Source of the DNA: Arenicola marina
Lineage: Eukaryota; Annelida; Polychaeta; Arenicolidae
Direction: 5' to 3'
Assembly (NCBI GenBank): GCA_964019135.1
Contig: OZ025252.1
Location: 47,900,959-47,964,958, forward strand
Length of the DNA stretch: 64,000 bases
Shown here: piece after piece, positions 63,001 through 63,619 of the stretch
How positions within the stretch are numbered: position 1 is the stretch's first letter
Layout: every line of letters begins with the position of its first letter
Notes under the pieces: generated by a model
Told to the model about the DNA's origin: nothing
What the model saw: only the letters and a program-made list of their open reading frames with translations
Database searches by the model: none
Program-made: the position numbers and the translations under genes

Positions 63001-63619
63001 GCGGCGGTGAGAGAAGGCATACAAGGTGACCTGACCAAGGTCACTGACTGGCTGAAGGACAAGGAGGTGGTGATGGAAGGCGGCGTCACTCTGCCGCTCC
63101 ACCCCAAGGACTTGGTCCGGGAACTGGAGGCCAAGAAGGTACTGACACGGGGCCCTTCCACTAAGATTTCCTTTCTTATTTGCGCTTATGCTATAAACGA
63201 TTGTATTGCCTTGTCAGTGCAGCGACCCCCACACGATGGGAGATGTTTGCTCGCATCATTCAGGTTCTGCCCAATTGATCCGCACGGTGGCCTGAACACC
63301 ATCTATCCACCGCACGGAGCTAAAGCGATGGTTGTCATGGGTCCGCCTTCCATGTTAGAATGTCATTCTGTTATCCTCGATAACAACAGCGCCATCTGTT
63401 GTCGTGATGATGAAGCTCCTGGCATCCCGGCAGCAGCATTGTTAGAGGGAGGAGTGTAGCGTTCCCCGTTCCTTCACCTTCACCTGGTCTTCTTTCAGAG
63501 TCTGCTTTCCGATGTCAAGAGCTACGGCAAGACCATCGACCACTTCATGGCTGAAGGTCAAAAGGTCATAGAACAGAGCGAAAATGGCGACCGTGAAGCG
63601 ATGGAAGAGAAACTAAATG
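320..63619 (+). CDS. Giant spectrin-repeat gene, nesprin (SYNE1/Msp300)-like; internal part
   Basis: This entry gives the span of the whole gene in the window; the exons follow one by one. The product is a rod of spectrin-type triple-helix repeats. Exons come in three types: A (55 residues, with a Trp-Leu pair and a Cys-Ser-Asp, Gly-Asp segment), B (108-109 residues, with a Pro-Asn-Thr, Gly segment, a conserved Trp, and a Trp-Leu-Lys-Asp-Met-Glu region) and C (51 residues, ending in an Arg-Tyr then Lys). A+B+C is about 215 residues, or two spectrin repeats. Almost all introns are phase 0. Known nesprins link the nuclear envelope to actin, microtubules and motors through such rods. The family call is inference from repeat signature: no CH or KASH domain lies in the window, and a spectraplakin cannot be fully excluded. 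Both ends of the gene lie outside the window. Confidence 0.75.
809..2871 (+). other. Intron 1, 2.06 kb
   Basis: The intron is AT-rich with a short poly-C run near 2039 and a cluster of TGACCT-like half sites near 1385-1420. Open frames inside it show no spectrin-type sequence and no family I recognise. I see no mobile element with clear ends. Confidence 0.6.
2872..3018 (+). CDS. Spectrin-repeat exon 2 (C type, 147 nt)
   Basis: The exon starts after TTGTAG and ends before GTAGGT. It encodes 49 residues, from AMQQDILSRQ to the usual C-type ending (NDRYQRLRTTIK). It is two codons shorter than the usual 153 nt C exon. Phase 0 at both ends. Confidence 0.88.
3276..3440 (+). CDS. Spectrin-repeat exon 3 (A type)
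   Basis: This is a 165 nt, 55-residue A exon, starting EVLAKWEDHVTEHEQY and ending before GTACTG. Its acceptor GACGTCACAG overlaps a perfect TGACGTCA palindrome. Cys-Ala-Asp and Gly-Ala-Asp replace the usual Cys-Ser-Asp and Gly-Asp. Confidence 0.9.
3616..3734 (+). CDS. Spectrin-repeat exon 4 (first part of a split B)
   Basis: The exon has 119 nt and ends in phase 2 before GTAGCG. It encodes ELLIEKDQG to the start of an Arg codon and includes the Pro-Asn-Thr segment (LYPNTAVEGRE). Together with exon 5 it makes 327 nt, exactly one B exon. The same 119/208 split occurs in exons 48 and 49. Confidence 0.88.
4014..4221 (+). CDS. Spectrin-repeat exon 5 (second part of a split B)
   Basis: The exon has 208 nt and completes the Arg codon begun in exon 4. 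It continues SLREAWEGLSDELSE and ends LQLQNHK before GTACGT. The typical FDQFQKWL and LKATLQEKK segments are present. Confidence 0.88.
4323..4456 (+). repeat. Duplicated 3' splice site of exon 6
   Basis: The pyrimidine tract, CGCCAG acceptor and first exon bases (GCAGCACCAGG) appear at 4323-4360 and again at 4417-4456, about 95 bases apart. The second copy opens exon 6 in frame; the first is followed by GCGGTAAGT and is probably a decoy. Confidence 0.75.
4443..5084 (+). CDS. Spectrin-repeat exon 6 (C+A+B fused)
   Basis: The exon has 642 nt and 214 residues, equal to C (153) + A (165) + B (324) with no introns. It starts VQHQDILSHQ and ends QVSKLK before GTCAGT. It carries LAACSDTTGDKFAVQ, NTSAPGKE and a WLHRTEQQVKDTELKATLEE segment, so it shows a complete double repeat in a single frame and supports the assembly of the other exons. 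Confidence 0.93.
5247..5399 (+). CDS. Spectrin-repeat exon 7 (C type)
   Basis: This is a 153 nt C exon, starting DLRSEIATKQ and ending LQASAK before GTCAGT, phase 0. The 412-base intron after it is AT-rich and I see nothing in it. Confidence 0.9.
5812..5976 (+). CDS. Spectrin-repeat exon 8 (A type)
   Basis: This A exon starts DLLAKWERLVADHVEY. Two donors are possible, GTCTCG at 5971 and GTAGGT at 5977. I choose the second because it gives the family length of 165 nt and aligns the junction with its paralogs. The usual Cys-Ser-Asp is replaced by Ala-Ala-Leu. The 317-base intron after it holds nothing recognised. Confidence 0.85.
6294..6620 (+). CDS. Spectrin-repeat exon 9 (B type)
   Basis: This is a full 327 nt B exon, from LLMADRDSGVERL to QLQSNK before GTCAGT. 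YPDTAAGGRE is the Pro-Asn-Thr equivalent. It is very GC-rich compared with its introns. Confidence 0.9.
6791..6943 (+). CDS. Spectrin-repeat exon 10 (C type)
   Basis: This is a 153 nt C exon, ALLQDVTSHGRVVDSV to LHNMAK, with a strong GTAAGC donor, phase 0. Confidence 0.9.
7240..7404 (+). CDS. Spectrin-repeat exon 11 (A type)
   Basis: This is a 165 nt A exon, ATIEMSEQRVTNHAQY to KLDRVQ, with CSDLSGDKHSI intact. The 372-base intron that follows contains short AT-rich simple sequence only. Confidence 0.9.
7777..8100 (+). CDS. Spectrin-repeat exon 12 (B type)
   Basis: This is a 324 nt B exon, DLAGSLKDGEDRV to QVKKYQ before GTAATT. LPQTGAPGKQ is the Pro-Asn-Thr equivalent, and the block HWVKDMERQVKD is present. 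As at exon 3, the acceptor ATGACGTCACAG contains a perfect TGACGTCA. Confidence 0.9.
8150..8250 (+). repeat. Possible tRNA-derived SINE head
   Basis: GGCAGAGCGCTTCCG followed about 25 bases later by GGGGTTCAAACCTC resembles pol III A and B boxes of a tRNA-like SINE head. No clear 3' tail or target duplication is visible, so this may be chance. Confidence 0.25.
8430..8620 (+). repeat. Degenerate short repeat (TCGCTGGCCTA-like)
   Basis: Imperfect copies of an 11-base TCGCTGGCCTA unit alternate with longer copies of a segment containing ATACCTGACCAATGGCTGGC. The array lies in the intron between exons 12 and 14. Confidence 0.7.
8686..8748 (+). pseudogene. Possible fossil or optional C-type mini-exon
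   Basis: Between a GCTAG acceptor and a GTAAGA donor lie 63 nt in phase 0, encoding 21 residues that start GLSEDVDAKADDIS. This resembles the first half of a C exon (compare exon 29, GLYQD and TKADDL). Exon 14 already supplies a full C unit after exon 12, so this copy is surplus. It may be a truncated duplicate exon, or an exon used in some transcripts. Confidence 0.4.
8749..9898 (+). other. Intron before exon 14
   Basis: The stretch contains poly-C runs near 8995 and 9075 and AT-rich sequence. Nothing coding or mobile with clear ends is visible. Confidence 0.5.
9899..10051 (+). CDS. Spectrin-repeat exon 14 (C type)
   Basis: This is a 153 nt C exon, ALLQNARGTQTDVDRV to LISLVK before GTGAGA. 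It contains one RGTQT, which matches an LC8-type core, but inside a helical repeat where it is unlikely to be accessible. Confidence 0.9.
10339..10503 (+). CDS. Spectrin-repeat exon 15 (A type)
   Basis: This is a 165 nt A exon, DLLRKSEQHVVDHESF to RTAVQ before GTACAG. The Cys-Ser-Asp segment is replaced by LVSLTSSRDD, so this copy is diverged. Confidence 0.9.
10771..10979 (+). repeat. 42-bp tandem repeat ending at the exon 16 acceptor
   Basis: About five copies of a 42-base unit are present, each with TTGGCGGGAGTAG and GAGTTG. The last copy runs directly into exon 16: its GGAGTAG is the acceptor and GAGTTG are the first exon bases. Each upstream copy therefore carries a near-identical 3' splice site. 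Confidence 0.85.
10974..11300 (+). CDS. Spectrin-repeat exon 16 (B type)
   Basis: This is a full 327 nt B exon, ELVQDKDNGFSLL to QLQAYK before GTGAGC. LYPNTSADGRD and WTSFEESFEQLEGWL are typical. It is flanked on both sides by minisatellites built from its own splice junctions. The donor at 11301 gives the family length, so the first copy is the likely functional one. Confidence 0.9.
11281..15035 (+). repeat. 3.7 kb minisatellite of duplicated exon 16 donor junctions
   Basis: Roughly 100 tandem copies of the last 20 or so exon bases (CACAGCTACAGGCCTACAAG) plus the donor GTGAGCACT are present. Two unit lengths alternate: 39 bases (with TTATACTGTCA) and 31 bases (without it). Most copies keep AAG or AGG followed by GTGAGC, so the block is an array of 5' splice sites. 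A 39-base unit is 13 codons and stays in the exon 16 frame; a 31-base unit shifts it. Confidence 0.95.
15414..15566 (+). CDS. Spectrin-repeat exon 17 (C type)
   Basis: This is a 153 nt C exon, NINQDAMSYQRVIDSV to LCQTSK before GTCAGA. It follows the donor array by about 380 bases of unremarkable intron. Confidence 0.9.
15764..15928 (+). CDS. Spectrin-repeat exon 18 (A type)
   Basis: This is a 165 nt A exon, ECVSRCESVVSEHLLH to RLQRLE before GTGGGT, with VCADSTGDRHAV. Confidence 0.9.
15929..17667 (+). other. Intron 18, 1.74 kb
   Basis: The intron is AT-rich with no repeat array. Short open frames on both strands show no recognisable protein. Confidence 0.5.
17668..17832 (+). CDS. Spectrin-repeat exon 19 (first part of a split B)
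   Basis: The exon has 165 nt in phase 0, DVDKAHAEGEPKVNQV to IIRLTK before GTGTGT. With exon 20 it gives 324 nt, one B exon. MLRTLPKGQE replaces the Pro-Asn-Thr segment. The next intron (307 bases) shows nothing else. Confidence 0.88.
18140..18298 (+). CDS. Spectrin-repeat exon 20 (second part of a split B)
   Basis: The exon has 159 nt, TREELQTCVQQWKEY to VLQKLG before GTAAGG, with the typical MWLKDAEVKVKAIDLKATLK block. Phase 0. Confidence 0.88.
18566..18718 (+). CDS. Spectrin-repeat exon 21 (C type)
   Basis: This is a 153 nt C exon, SLKDDLQSYQTDVDEL to LSLNVK before GTCAGT. Confidence 0.9.
18990..20027 (+). repeat. 50-bp minisatellite ending at the exon 22 acceptor
   Basis: About 20 copies of a 50-base unit (GGTAACCCTGGCCGTGTCTG then TTGCCTGGACTCCCGG) are present. 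In the last copy TTGCCTGG is TTGCCAGG, which makes the AG of the exon 22 acceptor. Open frames on both strands across the array are by-products of the repeat. Confidence 0.92.
20028..20192 (+). CDS. Spectrin-repeat exon 22 (A type)
   Basis: This is a 165 nt A exon, ELLRRWEQFVADHQLY to NRLAKLQ, with DGDKFAI. The donor at 20193 is GTCCGT, an unusual +3 C. It is chosen because it gives 165 nt; further copies lie in the repeat that follows. Confidence 0.88.
20161..20395 (+). repeat. 72-bp repeat of the exon 22 donor junction
   Basis: There are just over three copies at 20161, 20233, 20305 and (partial) 20377, with a period of exactly 72. Each full copy has about 32 exon bases (CATCCAGAACAGGCTGGCCA onward) plus donor: GTCCGT, GTGAGT and GTCAGC in turn. 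Confidence 0.9.
20559..21038 (+). CDS. Spectrin-repeat exon 23 (B+C fused)
   Basis: The exon has 480 nt = 327 + 153. It starts ELATYRDEGYTKL, contains VLPNTSTLGKD and LTTWLGETESAVK, and ends LSEAVK before GTCAGT. Confidence 0.92.
21080..21170 (+). repeat. Possible tRNA-derived SINE head fragment
   Basis: GGTGGCCGAGTTGTTGAAGC resembles the start of a Ser/Leu-type tRNA. Similar stretches lie near 42258 and 63937 (each with GGTTAAAGCGTC). No clear B box or tail is visible. Confidence 0.3.
21349..21513 (+). CDS. Spectrin-repeat exon 24 (A type)
   Basis: The exon has 165 nt, ELARRCELGVNDHQVY to KRDKLN before a strong GTAAGT donor. CADVRGDRLTL is the typical segment. It has no in-frame ATG, so it is recognised only by comparison with its paralogs. 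Confidence 0.9.
21775..21955 (+). CDS. Spectrin-repeat exon 25 (first part of a split B+C)
   Basis: The exon has 181 nt and ends in phase 1 before GTCAGT. It starts ELVRMKTEGSDRV and contains LPNTSPRGQD. With exon 26 it gives 480 nt, like exon 23. Confidence 0.9.
21912..22098 (+). repeat. Duplicated exon 25 donor junction
   Basis: The last 44 or so exon bases and the donor with GTCAGTGCTCGCAG recur 123 bases downstream (donors at 21956 and 22079). The copies are separated by poly-G. Only the first copy keeps the family length. Confidence 0.85.
22375..22673 (+). CDS. Spectrin-repeat exon 26 (rest of B plus C)
   Basis: The exon has 299 nt, entering in phase 1 and leaving in phase 0 before GTAAGG. 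It encodes KTLQHWTAYDQSYE, WLKDMEAKVKAV and a C unit ending LMAFTK. Confidence 0.9.
22765..23590 (+). repeat. Intronic array with 19 perfect TGACGTCA (CRE/ATF) palindromes
   Basis: Imperfect units of about 30-45 bases (TGTATGACGTCACTGA then CGGCCCGCTGTGCCC) run up to the acceptor of exon 27. I count 19 perfect TGACGTCA octamers plus several one-base variants. TGACGTCA is the consensus full site for CREB/ATF bZIP factors; function here is inference. Confidence 0.85.
23595..23759 (+). CDS. Spectrin-repeat exon 27 (A type)
   Basis: This is a 165 nt A exon, ESRKRLEQHVEDHGQY to QLEKLH before GTGCGT, with CRDTAGDKDAI. Its acceptor CCCCACAG is the end of the CRE-rich array. Confidence 0.9.
23980..24303 (+). 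CDS. Spectrin-repeat exon 28 (B type)
   Basis: This is a 324 nt B exon, ELSVLRDEGQSLV to QLQRIK before GTACTT, with RWLKDMERRVKD. Confidence 0.9.
24556..24708 (+). CDS. Spectrin-repeat exon 29 (C type)
   Basis: This is a 153 nt C exon, GLYQDIMAYENMIDSV to LREKAM before GTAGGA. The following 308-base intron is AT-rich and empty. Confidence 0.88.
25017..25181 (+). CDS. Spectrin-repeat exon 30 (A type)
   Basis: This is a 165 nt A exon, ELVSRHEREVQEHQAF to KVEKVK before GTCAGT, with CSDTYGDRTTV. The 670-base intron that follows has no array or recognised element. Confidence 0.9.
25852..26007 (+). CDS. Spectrin-repeat exon 31 (first part of a split B)
   Basis: The exon has 156 nt, ALEDSLPEGSERLLAA to DLKGQ before GTAGGT, phase 0. 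Exons 31 and 32 add up to 327 nt, which supports both boundaries. The Pro-Asn-Thr segment is diverged (LMSTTASQGH). The following 577-base intron is unremarkable. Confidence 0.82.
26585..26755 (+). CDS. Spectrin-repeat exon 32 (second part of a split B)
   Basis: The exon has 171 nt, VEGARAALETCLARW to LVQRYQ before GTCAGC. AFLAWLGRAEEGLHAD stands where others have Trp-Leu-Lys-Asp-Met-Glu. Confidence 0.85.
26875..26993 (+). repeat. 18-bp tandem repeat
   Basis: About six to seven copies of TCATTGTCCCTGGAGGTC lie in the intron after exon 32. Confidence 0.9.
27325..27477 (+). CDS. Spectrin-repeat exon 33 (C type)
   Basis: This is a 153 nt C exon, THLAEVKVKQDEMDAI to TVSKAK before GTACGG. The next intron (329 bases) is plain. 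Confidence 0.9.
27807..27971 (+). CDS. Spectrin-repeat exon 34 (A type)
   Basis: This is a 165 nt A exon, ELVRRAEAYCADHRAY to RLTSLR before GTGAGA. The Cys-Ser-Asp segment is replaced by LQAKQGTREE. Confidence 0.9.
28171..28497 (+). CDS. Spectrin-repeat exon 35 (B type)
   Basis: This is a 327 nt B exon, ELQVALDQGHGRL to HLEKMK before GTAACT, with LPNTGPAGCQ and AWLKDIEVRAKSD. Confidence 0.9.
28512..28612 (+). repeat. Short TTGGTTTCAATGTTTTCTTC tandem repeat
   Basis: Four to five imperfect copies of a unit of about 23 bases start just after the exon 35 donor. They do not include the donor itself. Confidence 0.8.
28719..29024 (+). CDS. Spectrin-repeat exon 36 (C+A fused)
   Basis: The exon has 306 nt and 102 residues, MLLKDINLHEGHV to KLKQLE before GTACAG. 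The A part is a few residues short (LLDPSGSSEV instead of the Cys-Ser-Asp, Gly-Asp segment). Confidence 0.9.
29296..29619 (+). CDS. Spectrin-repeat exon 37 (B type)
   Basis: This is a 324 nt B exon, AVKVTLPEGDAKF to EAEFE before GTAAGT. LEHTSTHGCD is the Pro-Asn-Thr equivalent and TWLDEAEVKVKAT the late block. Confidence 0.9.
29829..29981 (+). CDS. Spectrin-repeat exon 38 (C type)
   Basis: This is a 153 nt C exon, SVCEEIACQKPKLERL to LQATVK before GTACGG. Confidence 0.9.
29982..31822 (+). other. Intron 38, 1.84 kb
   Basis: No array and no recognisable coding or mobile sequence. Open frames near 30614-30913 and 30995-31303 lack splice-site context and similarity to anything I know. Confidence 0.5.
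31823..31987 (+). CDS. Spectrin-repeat exon 39 (A type)
   Basis: This is a 165 nt A exon, EASKRLEEFVADHKAF to RLDTVK before GTGAGT, with CDDITGDTRSV. Confidence 0.9.
32179..32505 (+). CDS. Spectrin-repeat exon 40 (B type)
   Basis: This is a 327 nt B exon, EVTVGMDEGQRRL to QLEKFK before GTATGT, with LPRASPEGAT and QWLGDVEVELRAG. Confidence 0.9.
32724..32990 (-). mobile_element. Probable LINE 3' fragment in antisense
   Basis: A (GTAG)n run is followed by GTTTATTTGCCAAAAAGGCC and CTTCAGGCCCATGGGACA. Read on the minus strand this is a 3' end followed by a short simple-repeat tail, as in CR1/L2-like LINEs. No coding part remains, and the upstream end is uncertain. Confidence 0.45.
33030..33182 (+). 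CDS. Spectrin-repeat exon 41 (C type)
   Basis: This is a 153 nt C exon, SLLQAIDSHGPDLEHL to KAECQ before GTCAGA. It is the last exon of the strictly regular series. Confidence 0.9.
33481..33648 (+). CDS. Spectrin-repeat exon 42 (divergent A-like)
   Basis: The exon has 168 nt, VLIGDLERGCEAQQEF to QIDTHQ before GTCAGC. CEKWILQASFRL matches the Trp-Leu position of A exons, but the Cys-Ser-Asp segment is gone. From here the regular pattern breaks. The next intron (500 bases) holds poly-C runs. Confidence 0.85.
34074..34163 (+). repeat. Duplicated start of exon 43 with its acceptor
   Basis: CCAG followed by GCGCTGATGACT at 34078-34093 repeats the acceptor and first bases of exon 43 (CCAG, GCGCTCATGACT at 34145-34160). 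A stop lies just after the first copy in that frame, so the second is functional. Confidence 0.6.
34149..34325 (+). CDS. Spectrin-like rod exon 43
   Basis: The exon has 177 nt and 59 residues, ALMTELEDYSTELTAV to TGTQIQ before GTACGA, phase 0. It is helical and Gln-rich, and resembles a C exon with an insertion. The 334-base intron after it is plain. Confidence 0.82.
34660..34821 (+). CDS. Spectrin-like rod exon 44
   Basis: The exon has 162 nt and 54 residues, ERLSEVRARWEQYRHL to QQTIAK before GTAACG. The Trp and spacing are A-like. The following 327-base intron is plain. Confidence 0.85.
35149..35523 (+). CDS. Spectrin-like rod exon 45
   Basis: The exon has 375 nt and 125 residues, DMLERLYKYKDDLN to LELSHLE before GTAATA. 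It has a Ser/Ala/Pro-rich stretch (SEADSGLGASLTSSLAEAPG) near residues 26-45, then FQWEAVDKLRGELAAWL, which is B-like. The following 315-base intron is plain. Confidence 0.87.
35839..36147 (+). CDS. Spectrin-like rod exon 46
   Basis: The exon has 309 nt and 103 residues, ELRADIEQRASTLDKL to LQQLK before GTCAGT. It is C-like followed by A-like, as in exon 36. It ends in phase 0 and could join either exon 47 at 45484 or exon 48 at 55163, both phase 0. Confidence 0.87.
36148..38420 (+). other. First part of the large intron
   Basis: AT-rich intron. Near 37420-37560 there is a weak tandem series of GTTGTACAC-like words, and poly-C runs lie near 37383 and 37605. No exon with spectrin-like coding was seen. 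Confidence 0.5.
38430..38830 (+). repeat. 100-bp tandem repeat
   Basis: Three to four imperfect copies of a 100-base unit are present, each with GAGGTGAGGGCAAGGTTCGT and GTGGAACATTAGGTAAA. The later copies are shortened. Confidence 0.8.
38845..38960 (-). repeat. Possible tRNA-like SINE piece
   Basis: Read on the minus strand, GGTCCAGTGGTAGGGCGCCC resembles a tRNA A-box region. No good B box follows, so the call is weak. Confidence 0.2.
39417..39497 (+). CDS. Candidate alternative first exon
   Basis: An ATG at 39417 in good context (TTTACCATGG) and a second at 39459 share a frame that ends LNVK before GTGAAG at 39498, phase 0. It would read MAVCGRPLRG and MANNHSQEDLNVK, then join the phase 0 exon at 45484. 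The donor is weak (A at +5) and no TATA box is seen. This is a proposal only. Confidence 0.3.
39555..40195 (+). repeat. 33-bp Pro-rich-looking minisatellite
   Basis: About 19 copies of a 33-base unit (CACTCAGTACCGTCCCACCC then CTATCCACC) are present. Because 33 is a multiple of three, both strands stay open; I do not take these frames as genes. Poly-C and poly-G runs flank it (39040-39180, 40243, 40435). Confidence 0.92.
40560..41060 (+). other. GC- and CpG-rich intronic stretch
   Basis: Composition is closer to the exons than to the surrounding intron, with many CpG. No convincing exon or start is visible. It could be an untranslated first exon or promoter for the 45484 exon, which is speculative. 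Confidence 0.25.
41061..43080 (+). other. Intron without recognised features
   Basis: AT-rich intron with short G-runs near 41775-41840 and a tRNA-like word GGTTAAAGCGTC near 42271. No exon or complete mobile element is seen. Confidence 0.45.
43110..43370 (+). repeat. 34-bp tandem repeat
   Basis: About eight imperfect copies of CGTATGAAACAATCTCCACT followed by TTGGCGTCGCCGGC are present. Confidence 0.88.
43483..43947 (+). CDS. Unrecognised small ORF, 154 residues
   Basis: The frame opens with ATG in good context (ACAACATGGCG) and has GC-rich third positions like the real exons. It starts MAKVAASPLGGGHPAALHV, is rich in Thr, Cys and Gly in the middle (AYCGGGQRGVQG), and ends before a TAA. 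I recognise no domain. It could be a single-exon gene, an alternative exon, or chance in a GC-rich patch. Confidence 0.2.
   Translation: MAKVAASPLGGGHPAALHVSVGPLGCWVPHHCQCHPDPPADQTTLTTTLSLTRVTAAVRSYTAYSLTDQCVSNSVYREEFAWDGAAYCGGGQRGVQGSGVRQARGSTACWCTHNSQSEIRLKMTRILKGILRSAVPDTTVWIDLRPGKAYSQMC
44326..44665 (+). repeat. 13-bp GC-rich minisatellite
   Basis: About 26 nearly perfect copies of CCCGGGGTCTGTG are present. The unit is not a multiple of three and lacks stops, so several frames on both strands look open. The very high identity suggests recent expansion. Confidence 0.95.
45073..45483 (+). other. Intron just upstream of the large exon
   Basis: The stretch is AT-rich and ends in a pyrimidine-rich tract and TTTCAG at 45478-45483, a good acceptor. 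Confidence 0.6.
45484..50106 (+). CDS. Giant disordered terminal exon with multiple LC8 (TQT) motifs and an SxIP motif
   Basis: A single open frame of 1541 codons enters in phase 0 after TTTCAG and stops at TGA 50107-50109. Numbering from its first residue, eight Thr-Gln-Thr cores lie at 13, 468, 476, 484, 926, 942, 964 and 972, plus a Ser-Gln-Thr at 867. Sites such as RGTQT, RRTQT and RATQT fit the known LC8 consensus. SRIP at 54-57 in an Arg/Ser-rich stretch fits the EB1-binding SxIP motif. Other parts are acidic tracts (about 577-620), a Glu/Arg-rich helix (about 1045-1130), a short coil (RLMLSQVRHLKRQVEER, about 1150) and a Pro-rich region (about 1353-1473). No folded domain is recognised. 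It may be an alternative last exon of the spectrin gene or a nested gene; a microtubule/dynein-linked role is inference. Confidence 0.8.
50184..50189 (+). terminator. Poly(A) signal AATAAA after the large exon
   Basis: AATAAA lies 75 bases after the stop codon and is followed by T/G-rich sequence (CTTCTGCTGTGTATCG) near 50212. This supports 45484-50205 being a true 3' terminal exon. Confidence 0.7.
50206..50616 (+). other. AT-rich intron after the terminal exon
   Basis: I see no coding sequence and no array before the 14-bp repeat. Confidence 0.5.
50627..50850 (+). repeat. 14-bp tandem repeat
   Basis: About 15 copies of CGTCGTCCAACGTG and its GTAC variants are present. Confidence 0.92.
50860..51345 (+). 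other. Intron between two minisatellites
   Basis: Unremarkable AT-rich sequence; a stray AATAAA occurs near 51200. No gene seen. Confidence 0.45.
51350..53055 (+). repeat. 63-bp minisatellite
   Basis: About 27 copies of a 63-base unit are present (GCGCCTGAAGACCCACCGAG then GGACTGTCCCTCCCCGTGCC and GAGTGACACCCTTGTTGTG). Sixty-three is a multiple of three and the unit lacks stops in several frames, so frames of up to about 600 codons run on both strands. They show only the repeat itself. Confidence 0.95.
53205..53900 (+). repeat. 57-bp minisatellite
   Basis: About 12 copies of a 57-base unit are present (ACAGAGCCACCAGATGACCT then GGTAGTGACCGGCAACATGT and ACATACACTACATAC). It is again a multiple of three with open frames on both strands, which I do not take as genes. 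Confidence 0.95.
53901..54710 (+). other. Intron without recognised features
   Basis: Mixed composition with a C-rich patch near 54255 and a G run near 54471. No exon is seen. Confidence 0.45.
54713..55035 (+). repeat. 20-bp AT-rich tandem repeat
   Basis: About 16 copies of ATACTGTCATACATTTACAT end about 130 bases before exon 48. Confidence 0.93.
55163..55281 (+). CDS. Spectrin-repeat exon 48 (first part of a split B-like unit)
   Basis: The exon has 119 nt and ends in phase 2 before GTAACC. It encodes DLSEALKGKRGEVDEL to ELVQDHV plus two bases of Arg/Ser. Length, phase and split position are the same as in exon 4. The exon resumes the rod after the 19 kb gap. Its donor is the seed of the array that follows. 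Confidence 0.88.
55265..57296 (+). repeat. 2 kb minisatellite of duplicated exon 48 donor junctions
   Basis: About 38 nearly perfect copies of a 53-base unit are present. Each copy carries the last exon bases (GCAGGACCACGTCAG) and the donor GTAACCTTGGAG. The first copy gives the 119 nt exon, matching exon 4, so the rest are intronic duplicates of a 5' splice site. Confidence 0.95.
57653..57860 (+). CDS. Spectrin-repeat exon 49 (second part of a split B-like unit)
   Basis: The exon has 208 nt, entering in phase 2 after GTTACAG and leaving in phase 0 before GTGAGT. It encodes TIERKLSTAEERVERH, EWTTWLEDTRPLV and ends VLREHT. Exons 48 + 49 = 327 nt, the B length. The intron before it (57297-57652) is plain apart from the array. 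Confidence 0.88.
58180..58496 (+). repeat. CTCCTGACC-type minisatellite, left part
   Basis: Imperfect units of 17 or so bases (CTCCTGTCCCTGCTGAC and variants) are present. The same array continues at 62365 on the other side of the LINE, so the LINE inserted into it. Confidence 0.88.
58497..62364 (+). mobile_element. Full-length CR1/Jockey-type LINE inserted in a minisatellite
   Basis: The element is bounded on both sides by the CTCCTGACC array. It has about 300 bases of possible 5' leader, one uninterrupted long frame, a T-rich 3' untranslated region (poly-T near 62241) and a 3' end AATAAAGATTCTATCTATC with short tandem character, as in CR1-group LINEs. The left edge is inferred from where the array stops. 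Any target duplication is hidden in the repeat. An unbroken frame suggests a recent insertion. Confidence 0.85.
58800..62132 (+). CDS. LINE polyprotein: PHD finger, endonuclease, reverse transcriptase
   Basis: The frame has 1110 codons. Residues 7-58 hold a PHD-like zinc finger (C7, C10, C23, C26, H31, C34, C55, C58). The apurinic-type endonuclease spans about 150-375, with HMNIRS (N159), TETW (E188), GDFNIN (298-303) and TDHFPV (H368). The reverse transcriptase spans about 590-880, with NNYRPISILP near 665, LDFSKAFDTVDH near 737, PQGSVLGPLLF near 796 and the catalytic FADD at 825-828. This is the toolkit for target-primed insertion. No separate nucleic-acid-binding first ORF was found. The AT-rich codon use differs sharply from the GC-rich host exons. 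Confidence 0.93.
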   Translation: MPSRYDCAVCKRKILSHSYHINCSICYCIYHVNCLSHFTRDDLQVVKENNHPWYCTNCITEIFPFNGITETLAFELAISSSSVNNSRIPLVELEKQLFNPFELNSDYNVPLNDTDPDVNFYVDSSVSMSNCKYYLEDSFNESCDEFRPEDLSFSIMHMNIRSAQKNFSQFGSYIETLNHDFAVYAFTETWFNDSNVDCHGLDSYLPVNSYRQDRTGGGVSMLIKSGVNFSKRSDLDVFNENIEALFVQLDKGAHVSQKSILVGVVYRPPDTNIVVFIEHLDELLHKINSEKVVCYLAGDFNINLLNMDSHRPTADFIDSMFSHAFLPAISKPTRVTSTTATLIDNIFTNECDINSSLKGIMYTDITDHFPVFYISEYVQINVDRVTIMKRNVSKPNVENFVHCITNENWDNIIETLSTQEAYTKLHRSISLIHEKCFPLTISRSKYQNRKPWLSAGLKDCISKKNRLYCRFMRLKTKDSEHDYKKYKNKLLSTLRAAEKTYYQSAIKANQNNLFKMWKTIKEVVNKKQGQKFQTTFSIRGGLITDRSQIANEFNNYFINVGKSITKTIPNNGDSPLTFMKDTNNKSLFLEPVTSSEVRNALASLKNSSPGWDSLTAKVIKTIIDPLTQPLTHVINLSFSEGIFPEELKRAKVTPILKGGDGKLFNNYRPISILPTFSKVFEQLMQKRLINFINKYDLLHKNQFGFRSNHSTTLALLLLQDKLTTAMEMGQTTVGIFLDFSKAFDTVDHDILFQKLDTYGIRGLALTLLKSYLNAREQFVVYNNTSSNRSRIRCGVPQGSVLGPLLFLLYINDLMNVSKQLFGILFADDSNFFISGKDINKTIETLNGELKQIQYWLQINKLALNLDKTKFMVFKPKRKKISIQSNVIISSQIVVQPTTTKFLGVQLDCDLLWKQHIDYIKSKLARALGIITCARKILTSDTLRILYNCFVSPYLSYCIEVWGASCNSYLAPLILIQKKAVRILSGVNKWAHSAPLFVMNKILPLTSLYELSVLVFIFKQYNGLQPLIIKDLFTRNADIHTYNTRRSQLLHVPKHKCQLTKISMKYNGIYIFNKWFGKLNFQSSLHLFKRNTKNSLLKTIDTSGSTNVNVN
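62365..62810 (+). repeat. CTCCTGACC-type minisatellite, right part, reaching the exon 50 acceptor
   Basis: About 25 copies of CTCCTGTCCCTGCTGAC and variants run to within a dozen bases of the acceptor CCTTCTGCAG. The pyrimidine-rich unit supplies a very long polypyrimidine tract. Confidence 0.9.
62812..63138 (+). CDS. Spectrin-repeat exon 50 (327 nt)
   Basis: The exon encodes 109 residues, VIVQQIESRQTRLETL to LEAKK before GTACTG, phase 0. It is strongly helical with heptads (LDKKLRDLTEELKAM) and DWLKDKEVVMEGG. The reading frame stays open for 107 more codons into the intron, so intron retention would give a tail instead of an immediate stop. The intron (360 bases) is otherwise plain. Confidence 0.88.
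63499..63619 (+). CDS. Spectrin-repeat exon 51 (C-like start)
   Basis: The exon has 121 nt, SLLSDVKSYGKTIDHF to MEEKLN, ending in phase 1 before GTGAGT. Only the first part of a C-like unit is here. The next exon must start in phase 1, beyond the window. Bases 63620-64000 are intron with a tRNA-like word near 63937. Confidence 0.85.
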